DNA of 64,000 bases from an uncultured Prevotellaceae bacterium (GCA_949299545.1 CASGAM010000029.1:90894-154893), one strand, 5' to 3'. Shown: positions 16,299 through 26,093, counted from the first letter of the stretch. Notes: generated from the letters alone by a model not told the origin. Translations and numbers: made by a program.

Positions 16299-17147
16299 TT
16301 AAAAGAGGGTGAGCGTATAGATGTACACGACTGTTGCAGGAATAGCCAGCAGCGAACTGTCAAAACGGTCCAGCATGCCGCCGTGTCCCGGCAGAATATT
16401 ACCGCTGTCTTTGATGCCGAGCTGGCGTTTCATAAGGCTTTCTATGAGGTCGCCCCATGTGCCGAATATGACAACGACAAGTCCGAAACCCAGCCATTCG
16501 AGATATGACATGAAAGGGAAGTTCCATGCCAGGACCTGTGAGATGGCCAATGCCGTAATGGCGCCCCCTATAGAACCTTCCCACGATTTTTTTGGTGAGA
16601 TGGAAGGGAACAGCCGGTGTTTTCCGAACATCGAACCGAAACAATAGGCACCGCTGTCGCTGGCCCACAGGAGAATGAAGACAGACAAGGGCAGGATGCC
16701 GCTGTAGCTGATGCTGTTATATTCCGGCGTGTATTGGAATGCCAATAAGTTCAGCAAGGCAAACGGCAGTGCGATGTACATTTGTCCAAGCATGCTGAAT
16801 GCCCAATTGTTCAGGGCATGGGTGCGTTCCTGGTAAAGTTCGCTGATGAAGATGTAAATCACGGAAATAATGTACGGTATGAAGATGACAACATTGGCAA
16901 TTTCCATGCAAAGAGCCGACACGGCCAGAAAAAGATATGTACCGGCAACAGAGTTGAGCAGCGTGTTTACCTTTACGTCCGCGCGGTTGTTGATGATGTG
17001 GCAGTATTCCATGACGCTCAGAGCCGTGATAACGGCAAAGAGCAAGGTAAAAGATATCCAGTTCCATAAAATACCGCCGACAAGGACAGCCACAAACACG
17101 ATGCCGGTGGCTGTCCTTACGATAAGATTCTTTACTTTTTCGGTCAT
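16299..17147 (-). CDS. cdsA: Phosphatidate cytidylyltransferase
   Basis: A 282-residue integral membrane enzyme with about eight hydrophobic segments. The C-terminal CDP-diglyceride synthetase signature is present: SLMKRQLGIKDSGNILPGHG followed by GMLDRFDS. It makes CDP-diacylglycerol from phosphatidic acid and CTP, the branch point for phosphatidylethanolamine and phosphatidylglycerol. It starts 4 bp after ftsH ends and is the last gene of rsfS-ftsH-cdsA. Confidence 0.95.
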   Translation of the reverse strand: MTEKVKNLIVRTATGIVFVAVLVGGILWNWISFTLLFAVITALSVMEYCHIINNRADVKVNTLLNSVAGTYLFLAVSALCMEIANVVIFIPYIISVIYIFISELYQERTHALNNWAFSMLGQMYIALPFALLNLLAFQYTPEYNSISYSGILPLSVFILLWASDSGAYCFGSMFGKHRLFPSISPKKSWEGSIGGAITALAISQVLAWNFPFMSYLEWLGFGLVVVIFGTWGDLIESLMKRQLGIKDSGNILPGHGGMLDRFDSSLLAIPATVVYIYTLTLF

Positions 17148-17151
17148 AATG

Positions 17152-19233
17152 TTATTCTTCTTTAGGACCAGTAGTCTCGTTTACAGTGTTGCCTGTTTCA
17201 TCTGAATCGTTTTTCACTTCGCTTTCGCCGTCTTGCGACGTTTCTCCGTTTACGTCAGATGGTAAACCCTTTGCGGTCTTTTCTTCCTCATCATTCTTGT
17301 TTTCAAGTGCCTCTGTCGCTTCTTCCTCGCCGTTGAGACTTAACAACTCTTCCGTACGGCTTGTCCACGGACGCTTACCGAAGATTTTCTCGACATCTTC
17401 TGCAAAAATGACTTCACGTTCCACTAACACTTTGGCTAATTGTGCATGCCCTTCCTTGTGTTCTAACAGCAGTTGTTTGGCACGTTCGTATTGTTCGGAG
17501 ATCATTTTTTTAACGGCTTTGTCGATGGTTTGTGCCGTGTCTTCCGAATAAGGCTTGTTGAAACTGTACTCCTCGTTGCTGTAATAACAGATGTTGGGCA
17601 GCTCATCGCTCATGCCGAGGTAAGCAATCATTCCGTATGCCTGTTTCGTTACCCGTTCCAGGTCATTGAGTGCGCCGGATGAAATATGTCCGGTGAACAG
17701 TTCCTCGGCTGCACGTCCGCCCAATGTGGCGCACATTTCGTCGAGCATTTGTTCCTTGGTTGTAATCTGACGTTCTTCCGGCAGATACCAGGCCGCTCCT
17801 AAGGCTCTTCCTCGCGGAACGATGGTGACTTTAATCAACGGATTGGCGTAACGCAGGAACCATGAGATGGTGGCATGTCCGGCTTCGTGCAGGGCGATGG
17901 TTTGTTTCTCTTCCGTGGTCATTACCTTGGATTTCTTTTCCAGTCCGCCTACAATCCGGTCTACAGCGCTCAGGAAGTCTTCCTTGCTTACAGCTTTTTT
18001 GCCATGGCGGGCTGCGATAAGCGCCGCTTCATTACATACGTTGGCAATGTCGGCACCTGAAAAGCCGGGTGTTTGGCGTGCCAGCAGATCTACATCTACG
18101 CTTTCGTCTGTCTTGACAGGGCGGAGATGTACTTTGAAAACGGCCTTGCGCTCGTTCAAATCCGGCAGGTCTACATGTATCTGTCTGTCGAAACGTCCGG
18201 CGCGGAGCAGGGCCTTGTCGAGGATGTCCACACGGTTGGTGGCCGCTAAGATGATGACGCCGCTGTTGGTGCCGAAACCGTCCATTTCCGTCAGCAACTG
18301 GTTCAGCGTGTTCTCGCGTTCGTCATTGCCGCCCATGGCAGGGTTTTTTCCGCGGGCACGGCCCACGGCATCGATTTCGTCAATGAAGATGATACAGGGG
18401 GCTTTCTCCTTGGCTTGTCTGAACAAGTCTCTGACACGGCTGGCACCGACACCTACGAACATTTCCACGAAGTCGGAACCTGACATTGAGAAGAAGGGGA
18501 CATCCGCTTCGCCGGCAACAGCCTTGGCGAGTAATGTCTTACCTGTTCCCGGAGGGCCTACGAGCAATGCGCCTTTGGGGATTTTACCGCCCAAGTCGGT
18601 AAATTTCTTCGGGCTTTTCAGAAATTCCACAATTTCCTGCACTTCCTGTTTGGCGCTGGCTTGCCCGGCAACGTCCTTGAACGTCACTTTAGTACCCGCA
18701 CCCTTTTCAATCAGGCGCGCTTTGCTTTTGCCGACATTGAACACGTTGCCGCCGCCTGCATTGCCTCCGCTCATCTTGCGCATGATAAAAATCCAGATTG
18801 CGAAGATGATGATGAACGGAAAGAAATTCCAAAAGATATTCTGCATCAGGTCGTTGCTGCGCTCATAGCTCAAGTCGCCTGTGAACTGGTTGTTTTGCTG
18901 GCATTGCTCTATGAACTCTTCCAGTTTGTCGTTGGAAGGGTATTCCACTAAAATATATGGTTTGGTACCGACGTTCTGAGTGCCGTTGTTGAAAACATCG
19001 CGGATGTGTTCCGGCTTGACGAACATCGTCAATGTACCCTCATCTTTGTTAGCCACGATTTTGCTGGCATATCCTTCGGTGACATATTTCTTGAATTGCG
19101 TATAAGTCGCAGTCTTGCCCGTGCTTCCTTCGTTACCCGTGAAGAACAGGTAGAGCAGGACTATTACGATGATGCCGTATATCCATGACAGGTTGAAACG
19201 CGGCATTTTGTTTTTGTTCGGTGATTCACTCAT
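17152..19233 (-). CDS. ftsH: ATP-dependent zinc metalloprotease FtsH
   Basis: A 693-residue inner-membrane AAA protease. TM1 is near residues 18-32, a periplasmic domain follows to about 130, and TM2 is near 133-150 ([15 protein letters not shown]). The AAA module carries Walker A GPPGTGKT (near 228), Walker [12 protein letters not shown], the SRH ([19 protein letters not shown]) and the pore motif FVEMFVG. The M41 zinc site HEAGH lies near 452. The acidic, low-complexity tail of about 60 residues is longer than in E. coli FtsH. It degrades misassembled membrane proteins and short-lived regulators. It lies between rsfS (21 bp) and cdsA (4 bp). Confidence 0.97.
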   Translation of the reverse strand: MSESPNKNKMPRFNLSWIYGIIVIVLLYLFFTGNEGSTGKTATYTQFKKYVTEGYASKIVANKDEGTLTMFVKPEHIRDVFNNGTQNVGTKPYILVEYPSNDKLEEFIEQCQQNNQFTGDLSYERSNDLMQNIFWNFFPFIIIFAIWIFIMRKMSGGNAGGGNVFNVGKSKARLIEKGAGTKVTFKDVAGQASAKQEVQEIVEFLKSPKKFTDLGGKIPKGALLVGPPGTGKTLLAKAVAGEADVPFFSMSGSDFVEMFVGVGASRVRDLFRQAKEKAPCIIFIDEIDAVGRARGKNPAMGGNDERENTLNQLLTEMDGFGTNSGVIILAATNRVDILDKALLRAGRFDRQIHVDLPDLNERKAVFKVHLRPVKTDESVDVDLLARQTPGFSGADIANVCNEAALIAARHGKKAVSKEDFLSAVDRIVGGLEKKSKVMTTEEKQTIALHEAGHATISWFLRYANPLIKVTIVPRGRALGAAWYLPEERQITTKEQMLDEMCATLGGRAAEELFTGHISSGALNDLERVTKQAYGMIAYLGMSDELPNICYYSNEEYSFNKPYSEDTAQTIDKAVKKMISEQYERAKQLLLEHKEGHAQLAKVLVEREVIFAEDVEKIFGKRPWTSRTEELLSLNGEEEATEALENKNDEEEKTAKGLPSDVNGETSQDGESEVKNDSDETGNTVNETTGPKEE

Positions 19234-19254
19234 AATCTATTGGTTCTGTTATAT

Positions 19255-19614
19255 TTAGTCAATGTCTTCTATTTTGGTCAGTCTGGCATCTTCCCATAGG
19301 TGTTCAAGGTCGTAGAAATCACGTGAAGCCGGCATGAAAATATGTGCCACCACATCACTGTAATCCATTGCCACCCATTCTGCATTGGAAAGTCCGTCTA
19401 CTGAGGTTGGCTTTATGCGGGTGGCTTTAAGGGCTGTTTCCCTGATAGAGTCAGTGATGGCGGCTACCTGTGTGGGTGAGTTGCCTTGACATATTATCAA
19501 ATAACGGCAGATGGTATCCTGGATGTCGTTCAGGTCTGCAATGACTATGTTTTTTCCTTTTTTTTCTTGAATGCCTTTCGTGATGGCATCGATGAGCTTT
19601 TGTGTTTCGTCCAT
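19255..19614 (-). CDS. rsfS: Ribosomal silencing factor RsfS
   Basis: A 119-residue protein of the RsfS/Iojap family: IVIADLNDIQDTICRYLIIC, GNSPTQVAAITDSI, WVAMDYSDVVAHIFMP and FYDLEHLWEDA. It binds uL14 on the large subunit and blocks subunit joining when nutrients are scarce. It is first gene of rsfS-ftsH-cdsA. A TATCTTTG -7 box on the minus strand (19642-19649) lies 28 bp upstream. Confidence 0.95.
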   Translation of the reverse strand: MDETQKLIDAITKGIQEKKGKNIVIADLNDIQDTICRYLIICQGNSPTQVAAITDSIRETALKATRIKPTSVDGLSNAEWVAMDYSDVVAHIFMPASRDFYDLEHLWEDARLTKIEDID

Positions 19615-19795
19615 GCTTTATTTGTAGGTATTAATAATGGGCAAAGATACTATATTTATATGTAACAACCGGTATCCATAGGATTAAATTCGTACAGTAT
19701 TTTATGTTTTTTAGATAAACTTATGGCATGTCTGTTGGCAAACGGGGTAAAAAAGTTCAGAAGACATTTTTTGGAATAAAAAATATCGCCAAAAG

Positions 19796-19826
19796 TTTGT
19801 GGTTATAAAAAAAGTCTCTACCTTTG
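19796..19826 (+). promoter_or_regulatory. Promoter of the tRNA-Gln pair
   Basis: TTTG (19796-19799), 19 nt, TACCTTTG (19819-19826): a perfect match to the Bacteroidota consensus. It lies 16 bp upstream of the first tRNA. Confidence 0.8.
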
Positions 19827-19842
19827 CACTCGGAATCGCAAT

Positions 19843-19913
19843 TGGGCTATGGTGTAATGGTAACACAACAGATTCTGGTCCTGTTTTTCTTGGTTCGAAT
19901 CCAGGTAGCCCAA
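19843..19913 (+). tRNA. tRNA-Gln (CTG), copy 1
   Basis: 71 nt. Acceptor TGGGCTA / TAGCCCA, D arm GTGT-AATGGTA-ACAC, T arm CTTGG-TTCGAAT-CCAGG, discriminator A, no encoded CCA. The anticodon loop TTCTGGT gives anticodon CTG. The closing pair of the anticodon stem is A-C (ACAGA / CCTGT), so the stem has four good pairs. The same tRNA is repeated 24 bp downstream. Confidence 0.85.
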
Positions 19914-19937
19914 CTCTTTTTTATGATTATTCGTTCT

Positions 19938-20008
19938 TGGGCTATGGTGTAATGGTAACACAACAGATTCTGGTCCTGTTTTTCTTGGTTCGAATCCAGG
20001 TAGCCCAA
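19938..20008 (+). tRNA. tRNA-Gln (CTG), copy 2
   Basis: Identical in sequence to the copy at 19843, including the A-C closing pair in the anticodon stem. It is followed after 7 bp by a terminator hairpin, so both copies form one short transcription unit. Confidence 0.85.
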
Positions 20009-20015
20009 CTTGAAG

Positions 20016-20040
20016 AGGTCTCTTGGCGAGGCCTTCTTTT
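20016..20040 (+). terminator. Terminator of the tRNA-Gln unit
   Basis: AGGTCTC / GAGGCCT (one G-U pair) with a 5-nt loop, followed by TCTTTT. Confidence 0.6.
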
Positions 20041-20210
20041 GTGAGCGGACGATTGGGGGGTCGTCCGTATACCGGCCGCGGCAATCCATGTCTTGACATG
20101 AATTTGTTGCGGCTTCGCATTTATAAAAAATAGAGTCTGTATTACACGGTTTCGGGATTTTATGTGTATTTTTGTCCTGTCAAATTAATGTCAAACCTAA
20201 TAGTGAGATT

Positions 20211-21296
20211 ATGTTAACCGCTACACGTAGAGAATGGAATGAGTTGTATACTGTGTTCAGATTGTTGGCCGATGGTGAGATTGCTTGCGGTACAGCCGAT
20301 GGAAAAGCATCGTCGCGTGTCTTGCAGATTGCCGCCATCGAGCGTGAGGAACACGACGGTCGCCGCAGCTATATGGTGGACGGCAACGACATACGTGTAG
20401 TCGGACGGGATATGGACGAACGCTATCCGCGTGAAGACTTTGCCACCGTGGCCGGGCTTATTCTGGAAGCATTGCGCGGAGGCGGTGACGAGGTTGAAGC
20501 GCCCGAAGGGGTGGAAGGTTTTCTGGACACGTTGCAGATTCTCGATTTTGAGGCGCAGACAGAAGACCGCACCGACTTTCACATTGTGTTTTTTGACAGA
20601 AACTTTCCGGCGTCCGGCTTCCGCGTCTATTCCCGTCTGTGCGGCATGTGGCCATTGCTGGACGGCGGCCGCACGGCCAACCTGAAATTCGAGCAGACAG
20701 GGGTGCGCTTTTCGCAGCCGGCTGTAAACAACATCAATTATACCGACCGTCCCGACGCTGTCGAAGAAGTGGCGCGCCGCATGCTTTACATTGAGAGCCT
20801 GGGCGGCGTGTTGAAGTACAGCGACGTGGCGGATAAGATATTCAGGAGCAACCTCAGCATGATAGACCTGCACTTCCCGCGCATGTTGGCCGAGATGGTT
20901 CGCCGCTTGCATATCGACAATGTCAGCAAGGTTTCCGACCTGGTAAAACTGGTTGAGGAGAGCAACCCGTTGAAGATAAAGGAAGAGCTGGTTTATAAAC
21001 ATGGCTTCTACCGTTATAAGATGAAAGAGTTCCTGTTGGCACTGGCCTTCGGCATGCGTCCTGCAAAGCAATACGACGGGACGCCCTCGGCCGTTGAAGG
21101 CTTTGTGATGGTCGATGCAGACGGTCGCCTCGTCTGTTACCACAAGTCAGAACGCGAAGTGTTCGGTGATTTCCTTTACAACCACACCCGTTTGGAAAAA
21201 GGACTTCCCGAGAAAGACAAGTATGGCTGTCTGGAACGGGAAAACGGTAAGTATTATTTAAAGCTGAACCTTAAAGTAGGTTTCGCGAAGTTCTGA
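20211..21296 (+). CDS. HpaII-family restriction endonuclease homologue, probably catalytically altered
   Basis: A 361-residue protein, close to the length of HpaII (about 358). Family-like segments run end to end: REWNELYTVFRLLADGEI at the N terminus, TDFHIVFFDR (121-130), GFRVYSRLCG (136-145), YIESLGGVLKYSDV (193-206), KEFLLALAFGMRPAKQYDG (272-290) and KYYLKLNLKVGF at the end. HpaII cuts CCGG. As I recall the family, the PD-(D/E)xK site is a TD in the first strand plus GFSIKS. Here the Asp is kept (D122), but the lysine position reads Tyr140 (GFRVYS). No methyltransferase is adjacent. A TATTTTTG box (20167-20174) supports this ATG over an upstream TTG at 20172 that lies within the box. It may be a domesticated binding protein. 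The family call is fairly firm; loss of activity is inferred. Confidence 0.75.
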   Translation: MLTATRREWNELYTVFRLLADGEIACGTADGKASSRVLQIAAIEREEHDGRRSYMVDGNDIRVVGRDMDERYPREDFATVAGLILEALRGGGDEVEAPEGVEGFLDTLQILDFEAQTEDRTDFHIVFFDRNFPASGFRVYSRLCGMWPLLDGGRTANLKFEQTGVRFSQPAVNNINYTDRPDAVEEVARRMLYIESLGGVLKYSDVADKIFRSNLSMIDLHFPRMLAEMVRRLHIDNVSKVSDLVKLVEESNPLKIKEELVYKHGFYRYKMKEFLLALAFGMRPAKQYDGTPSAVEGFVMVDADGRLVCYHKSEREVFGDFLYNHTRLEKGLPEKDKYGCLERENGKYYLKLNLKVGFAKF

Positions 21297-21475
21297 TGCG
21301 TGTTGAAGCGTTGTTGATTGATTTTTAGCGTTTAATTTGCTCAAAAACTTGTTTGTTACGATAGTTTTTGCTATTATTGTACAAAAATTCCTGTAAAAAG
21401 GACAATATCCATTTTTGAGGGGTGCAGCCGGGGCTGCCATTGACTCCTTTTATATTCATTAACCTGATTGATATT

Positions 21476-24400
21476 ATGAAAAAGAAGCACTGTTTTTTAT
21501 TGGCCATGGCGTGCCTTCCCTTTACGGCAGCTTTGGCGCAGCGGCAGATGGAAAACCTCGACAGAGGAACGGTGGCTGTCCCGACGGCAGACGGGGTGTA
21601 CGTCGGTTGGCGTATTTTCGGAACGGAGTATTACGACACGCAGTATAACCTCTACCGCGACGGGACGAAAGTGAACGACTCGCCGTTGGACGTTTCCAAT
21701 TATCTGGATAAGGACGGTACGGCGTCTTCTGTCTATACCGTGCGTGCCGTTTCGAAAGGCGTGGAGCAGGAACCCGACGGCCTGTCGGCTGCGGTTTGGG
21801 AACAGCCGTATCTTGCCATCCCCATGGGAAAGGTCTATTCCCGCAGAGGGACGGACATCACGGCCGATTATCAGCTGAACGACGCCTCGGCGGCCGACCT
21901 CGACGGCGACGGGCAGATGGAGTTTATCATCAAACGCATCTATGCCCCCGACGGGCTTTTCGACGTGGCCAACGACAGCGCCTTTTGTATGTTCGAAGCC
22001 TATAAAATGGACGGCACCCGCTTGTGGACGATTGACTGCGGCCCCAACCTCATCAGCTCGGGGCATGTGGAGACCAACCTCGTGGCCTTCGACTGGGACG
22101 GCGACGGCAAGGCGGAACTGCTGATGCGCGCGGCCGACGGAACCATCCTCCATACCCCGGACGGAGACCAGGTGATTGGTGATGCGACGAAAAACTACCG
22201 CAACATGATTTCGCATTCGGCCAACATGACCTATGCCACGGCCGGCGACGAGTTCCTCCTTTATATGGAAGGCGCCACGGCGCGGCTTTACAACCAGCGC
22301 GAGTTCCCCCTGAAACGGCTCGAGAGCGGGGAGACGGATTTGGAGAAAGCCTGGGGCGACGGCTACGGCCACCGTTCCAACAAATTCTTTTTCGGCGCAC
22401 CTTATCTTGACGGCCGGCGGCCGAGCATCTATCTCGGCCGGGGCATTTACACCCGCCATAAGATGATTGCCTATGACGTCAATCCCGATACGCACGAACT
22501 GACCGAACGCTGGCGCTGGGACTGCAATACCGGCGGCCCGTGGTACGGACAGGGCTATCATAATTACGGCATTGCCGATGTGGACTGGGACGGACGCGAC
22601 GAGATCGTCTACGGCTCGATGGTCATTGACGACAATGGGAAAGGACTCTCCACCACCGGCCTGGGACACGGCGACGCACAGCATTGCAGCGACCTCGACC
22701 CGTTCCGCAAAGGACAGGAGATTTTTGCCTGCAACGAGAATGCGCAGGGCGCCAACTACCGTGACGCCACGACCAGCCAGATTTATTACTGGCACTCATA
22801 CGGCCGCGATTGCGGACGCGCCATGGCCGGCAACTTTACCGACAAGTTCTTCGGCAGCCAGATGGTGGCGCCGGGACTGGCGTTGCTGAGTTCCGTCACG
22901 AACGGGGTTGTCGAGCAGTCGTACACCGGCATCGGCATGAATTTCCCCATCTACTGGGACGGCGACCTGTGCCGTGAGTCGTTGGACGGCAACGGAACCG
23001 AAGGCGCCGCCACGGTGTCGAAATACGGCGTGGGCGTCATCTTCTCGGCCGACGGGACAAAGATGAACAACTGGACCAAAAACACGCCGGCGCTGCAGGC
23101 CGATGTCCTGGGCGACTGGCGCGAGGAAATCATTGCGCGCAGCGAGGACAACATGGAACTGCGCATCTATACGACGACCGACGTGACGCCGTGGCGCAAC
23201 TACACGCTCCTGCATGACATGCAGTACCGGCAGGCCGTCATGTGGCAGATGTGCGGCTACAACCAGCCGCCGCATACGAGCTATTTCCTCGGTCGCGCCG
23301 AGGGTATCACCGTGGCGCCGCCACCCGTCATGACAAACGGCAGGGTAGAGGTGACCGACGCCATTACCGACGCGCAGAACGGCTCCCACGTCCTGCTGGC
23401 TGAAACGGCCGGCGGCACGGTGAACGTGTCTGAGGGTGCGGCACCGTATATCCTGACCGTAAACGCCTTTTCACATACGCAGGGGAACGACAACAACGAT
23501 AATATCACCACCGATTATGCGACCTATACGCTGATGGGCGGCGGTTTTGCCGGCAGCATGCGTCTGGTAAAACAGGGCGAGGGCAGACTCGTCTTTGGCG
23601 GCACGCAGAACTACACGGGCGAAACGGCTTTGTGGGGCGGTACGACCGTCTTCAACGGTACGCTCGCTGCCAGCCGTGTGTGGATGAACCGTTTTGCGGA
23701 GCTGGATGCTGCGGGCACGTTCGGAAAAGCCATCGAGCAGTCGTATGGCTCCGTCCTGCGTCCGGGCGGAAAAGATGCGAAAGCGACGCTCCGTGCCGAC
23801 AGCCTGATTCTCGGGTTTGGCGCAATCGTGGAGTTTGACATTTATGGCGACGACCTGTCCGCCGACAATATAGAACTGGACAAGGCTTTGGTGCTTGGTA
23901 AAATCAACGTGCAGAACGGCCCGCAATATCAGGTGCCCGTGTTCCGCTTTACGGCGCATCCGGCTGCCGGGGCTGACGAGGTACCCGACGGCACCTACCG
24001 GCTCATCAAGGCGCCGGCTGTGGAGGGCGATTTGCAGACCGTTGTCATCGAAGGGTTGGAAGGCCGTAAGAAGCACCTCGAAGTGCAGGACGGCTATGTC
24101 TGTCTGGTGATTGACGCCATGCGGTCGGCGGCGACCGTTTATTGGAACGGCGGTGAGAGCAACGGCCTGTGGGACTTTGCGAACACGCTCAATTTCAACA
24201 ATGAAGGCCAACCCGATTTCTTTGTGACGGGCGACAAAGTCATTTTCGACGATGCGGCTGAAGGCCGCAACATCCGCCTGGCGGAAGAACTGATGCCTTC
24301 CGAATTGCTGTTTTCCGGAACGGCCGATTATACGATGAGCGGAACGGGATACATCGCCGGGACGGCAGCGCTCACCAAGCAGGGAACAGGCCAGCTCACC

Positions 24401-26005
24401 ATCAGCAATGTAAACCGTTATACGGGAAAAACGACGTTGGAGGGCGGCACGACGGTTGTGGCTTCCCTGGCCGACGAGATCAACAACTATGGCGCCTTAG
24501 GCGCTTATTCCACTGAGGAAGGACGCATCGAAATCAGGAACGGCGCGGTGCTGAAGAATACGGTGAACGTCACCAATGCCGTACCGATTACGGTCGGCGA
24601 AGGCGGCGCGGAACTCAACTGTGGCGCCCAGTTCGAGATGAAGGGCGCGTTCAAGGGCGGCACGTTGGTCAAGTCCGGTACCGGGACACTCGTCATGAGT
24701 GGGCAGAACAGCCTGAAGTCGACCGTCCTCAAGGCCGGCGCCATCAGGGCGTCCGTCGACGGGGTCAGCTTCGGCGACACGCTGATTTTCGAGGGCGGCA
24801 CATACTACGACTGTGACAACATTCATTCCTATAGCGGCAATGCGAACAACTTCTGCGTGAGAAAACGCAAGACCGGAACGTTCAGCGCCGACGCGCGCTG
24901 TAATTATACCGGCCGGCTGTATGGCGAAGGCACCTTCAAGGTGGATATCCACAATGTCCGTACCTATTTGCAAGGCAACTGGTCGGCGTTTGAAGGAACG
25001 GTGGAGCCGGTCAATGCCACTTACGGCCTGACGCTCGACAATGCTTACGGGTTGCCGAAAGCATCGCTCGACCTGTCATCCGGTTGTCCGGTGACGAATA
25101 CGGGCAAATCGTTCACCATCGGTGAGGTGACCGGCAGCGGAAGCCTCGGAGAATATCCCCCGTTTGGCGGCAGCGGTTCCAATACCTGGATTGTCGGCTC
25201 GTTGGGGACGGATTTCAGTTTCTCCGGAACGATAACGGGAGCGGCTACAGTCTTCAAAAAGGTCGGTGCGGGCAAGATGTCTGTCAGCGGCTACAGCACG
25301 TTTGGCGGCGCCTGCACGGTCGAGGAAGGCACGTTGCAGATCAACAGGTCCAATGCCGCAGCTGCCATGCTCGGAACGGGCGTTTTGACGGTAGAGTCGG
25401 GCGCCATGCTGGTCGGACAGGGCAAACTGGGCAACTCGTCCGTCAGCATTGCAAAAGGGGCGACGTTGCGTCCCGGCAGTTCGGAAACGTCCATCATCGG
25501 TACGATAGATTTCAGCGACAAGAATGTCACGGTGCAGACCGGGGCGACACTCCAGTTCTATGTCAACAGCAAGACCACCCATACGGAACTGACCGGCATC
25601 AACCTGCTGAACCTGCGGGGAACGCTGAAGGTGCTTACCCGTGAAGGGCTGCAACTTGCGGCCGGCGACGAGATCCGGCTTTGGGAAGCCGACAGGACCA
25701 CCTTGTCCGCCAATCTGGTGCTGGAACTTTCCTCACCCGGAACAGGGCTGGAGTGGGACACCACGTCCTTGTCCGAAGGCATCCTGCGGGTGCAGATTGC
25801 GACCGGCGTCAGCGACGTGCAGGCCGACAGTCCTGTGAAATGTGAAATATTCCGTCTCGACGGCACGTCAGCCGGTGTGCTTTATGCAGCGCCGGCCGCT
25901 TTGCCGGTAAAGATGCGCGCGGCCGGTTATAAGCCCGATACCTATGTGGTGAGTTATTACCTATCCGACGGCGTGATGACGGACAAACTGCTGATTGAAA
26001 AATAA
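21476..26005 (+). CDS. Secreted PL11 rhamnogalacturonan lyase with autotransporter-type repeats
   Basis: A 1509-residue exported protein. Signal peptide about 1-21 (cleavage near ALAQ). The PL11 catalytic beta-propeller spans about 22-625, with calcium-type loops DLDGDGQMEF, DWDGDGKAELLMR and DVDWDGRDEIVYGS, then GHGDAQHCSDLDP, ADVLGDWREEI and YRQAVMWQMCGYNQPPHTSY. It cleaves the rhamnose-galacturonate backbone of pectin by beta-elimination. Autotransporter-associated beta-strand repeats follow near 687, 965, 1062 and 1260 (for example LVKSGTGTLVMSGQNSLKS). The last 55 residues (CEIFRLDGTSAG ... TDKLLIEK) look like a type IX secretion sorting domain. The gene is visibly richer in G+C than both flanks. 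No SusC/SusD or other pectin gene is adjacent. An in-frame ATG at 21422 precedes the signal peptide and is not used. Confidence 0.85.
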   Translation: MKKKHCFLLAMACLPFTAALAQRQMENLDRGTVAVPTADGVYVGWRIFGTEYYDTQYNLYRDGTKVNDSPLDVSNYLDKDGTASSVYTVRAVSKGVEQEPDGLSAAVWEQPYLAIPMGKVYSRRGTDITADYQLNDASAADLDGDGQMEFIIKRIYAPDGLFDVANDSAFCMFEAYKMDGTRLWTIDCGPNLISSGHVETNLVAFDWDGDGKAELLMRAADGTILHTPDGDQVIGDATKNYRNMISHSANMTYATAGDEFLLYMEGATARLYNQREFPLKRLESGETDLEKAWGDGYGHRSNKFFFGAPYLDGRRPSIYLGRGIYTRHKMIAYDVNPDTHELTERWRWDCNTGGPWYGQGYHNYGIADVDWDGRDEIVYGSMVIDDNGKGLSTTGLGHGDAQHCSDLDPFRKGQEIFACNENAQGANYRDATTSQIYYWHSYGRDCGRAMAGNFTDKFFGSQMVAPGLALLSSVTNGVVEQSYTGIGMNFPIYWDGDLCRESLDGNGTEGAATVSKYGVGVIFSADGTKMNNWTKNTPALQADVLGDWREEIIARSEDNMELRIYTTTDVTPWRNYTLLHDMQYRQAVMWQMCGYNQPPHTSYFLGRAEGITVAPPPVMTNGRVEVTDAITDAQNGSHVLLAETAGGTVNVSEGAAPYILTVNAFSHTQGNDNNDNITTDYATYTLMGGGFAGSMRLVKQGEGRLVFGGTQNYTGETALWGGTTVFNGTLAASRVWMNRFAELDAAGTFGKAIEQSYGSVLRPGGKDAKATLRADSLILGFGAIVEFDIYGDDLSADNIELDKALVLGKINVQNGPQYQVPVFRFTAHPAAGADEVPDGTYRLIKAPAVEGDLQTVVIEGLEGRKKHLEVQDGYVCLVIDAMRSAATVYWNGGESNGLWDFANTLNFNNEGQPDFFVTGDKVIFDDAAEGRNIRLAEELMPSELLFSGTADYTMSGTGYIAGTAALTKQGTGQLTISNVNRYTGKTTLEGGTTVVASLADEINNYGALGAYSTEEGRIEIRNGAVLKNTVNVTNAVPITVGEGGAELNCGAQFEMKGAFKGGTLVKSGTGTLVMSGQNSLKSTVLKAGAIRASVDGVSFGDTLIFEGGTYYDCDNIHSYSGNANNFCVRKRKTGTFSADARCNYTGRLYGEGTFKVDIHNVRTYLQGNWSAFEGTVEPVNATYGLTLDNAYGLPKASLDLSSGCPVTNTGKSFTIGEVTGSGSLGEYPPFGGSGSNTWIVGSLGTDFSFSGTITGAATVFKKVGAGKMSVSGYSTFGGACTVEEGTLQINRSNAAAAMLGTGVLTVESGAMLVGQGKLGNSSVSIAKGATLRPGSSETSIIGTIDFSDKNVTVQTGATLQFYVNSKTTHTELTGINLLNLRGTLKVLTREGLQLAAGDEIRLWEADRTTLSANLVLELSSPGTGLEWDTTSLSEGILRVQIATGVSDVQADSPVKCEIFRLDGTSAGVLYAAPAALPVKMRAAGYKPDTYVVSYYLSDGVMTDKLLIEK

Positions 26006-26026
26006 GAAGTTCCGTTAAAGAAAAAA

Positions 26027-26078
26027 TAGAGGCAGCATTCGGCCGGCTTTCTTCGCGTTTTATGCCGGCCGACCTCTA
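26027..26078 (+). terminator. Terminator-like hairpin of the lyase gene
   Basis: TAGAGG...CGGCCGGC pairs with GCCGGCCG...CCTCTA: a compound 8 + 6 bp stem. No strong T run follows, so it may be a weak terminator or a 3'-end stabiliser. Confidence 0.5.
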
Positions 26079-26093
26079 CACTAAGTTTTCCAG

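Noticed and set aside
19600-22000. Complete restriction-modification system around the HpaII-family gene
   Set aside because: No methyltransferase motifs (FxGxG, PC or DPPY/NPPY) appear in any neighbouring frame.
21497-22795. Long minus-strand frame opposite the pectin lyase
   Set aside because: Long antisense frames arise in G+C-rich genes. The plus strand has clear PL11 motifs and the antisense product has none.
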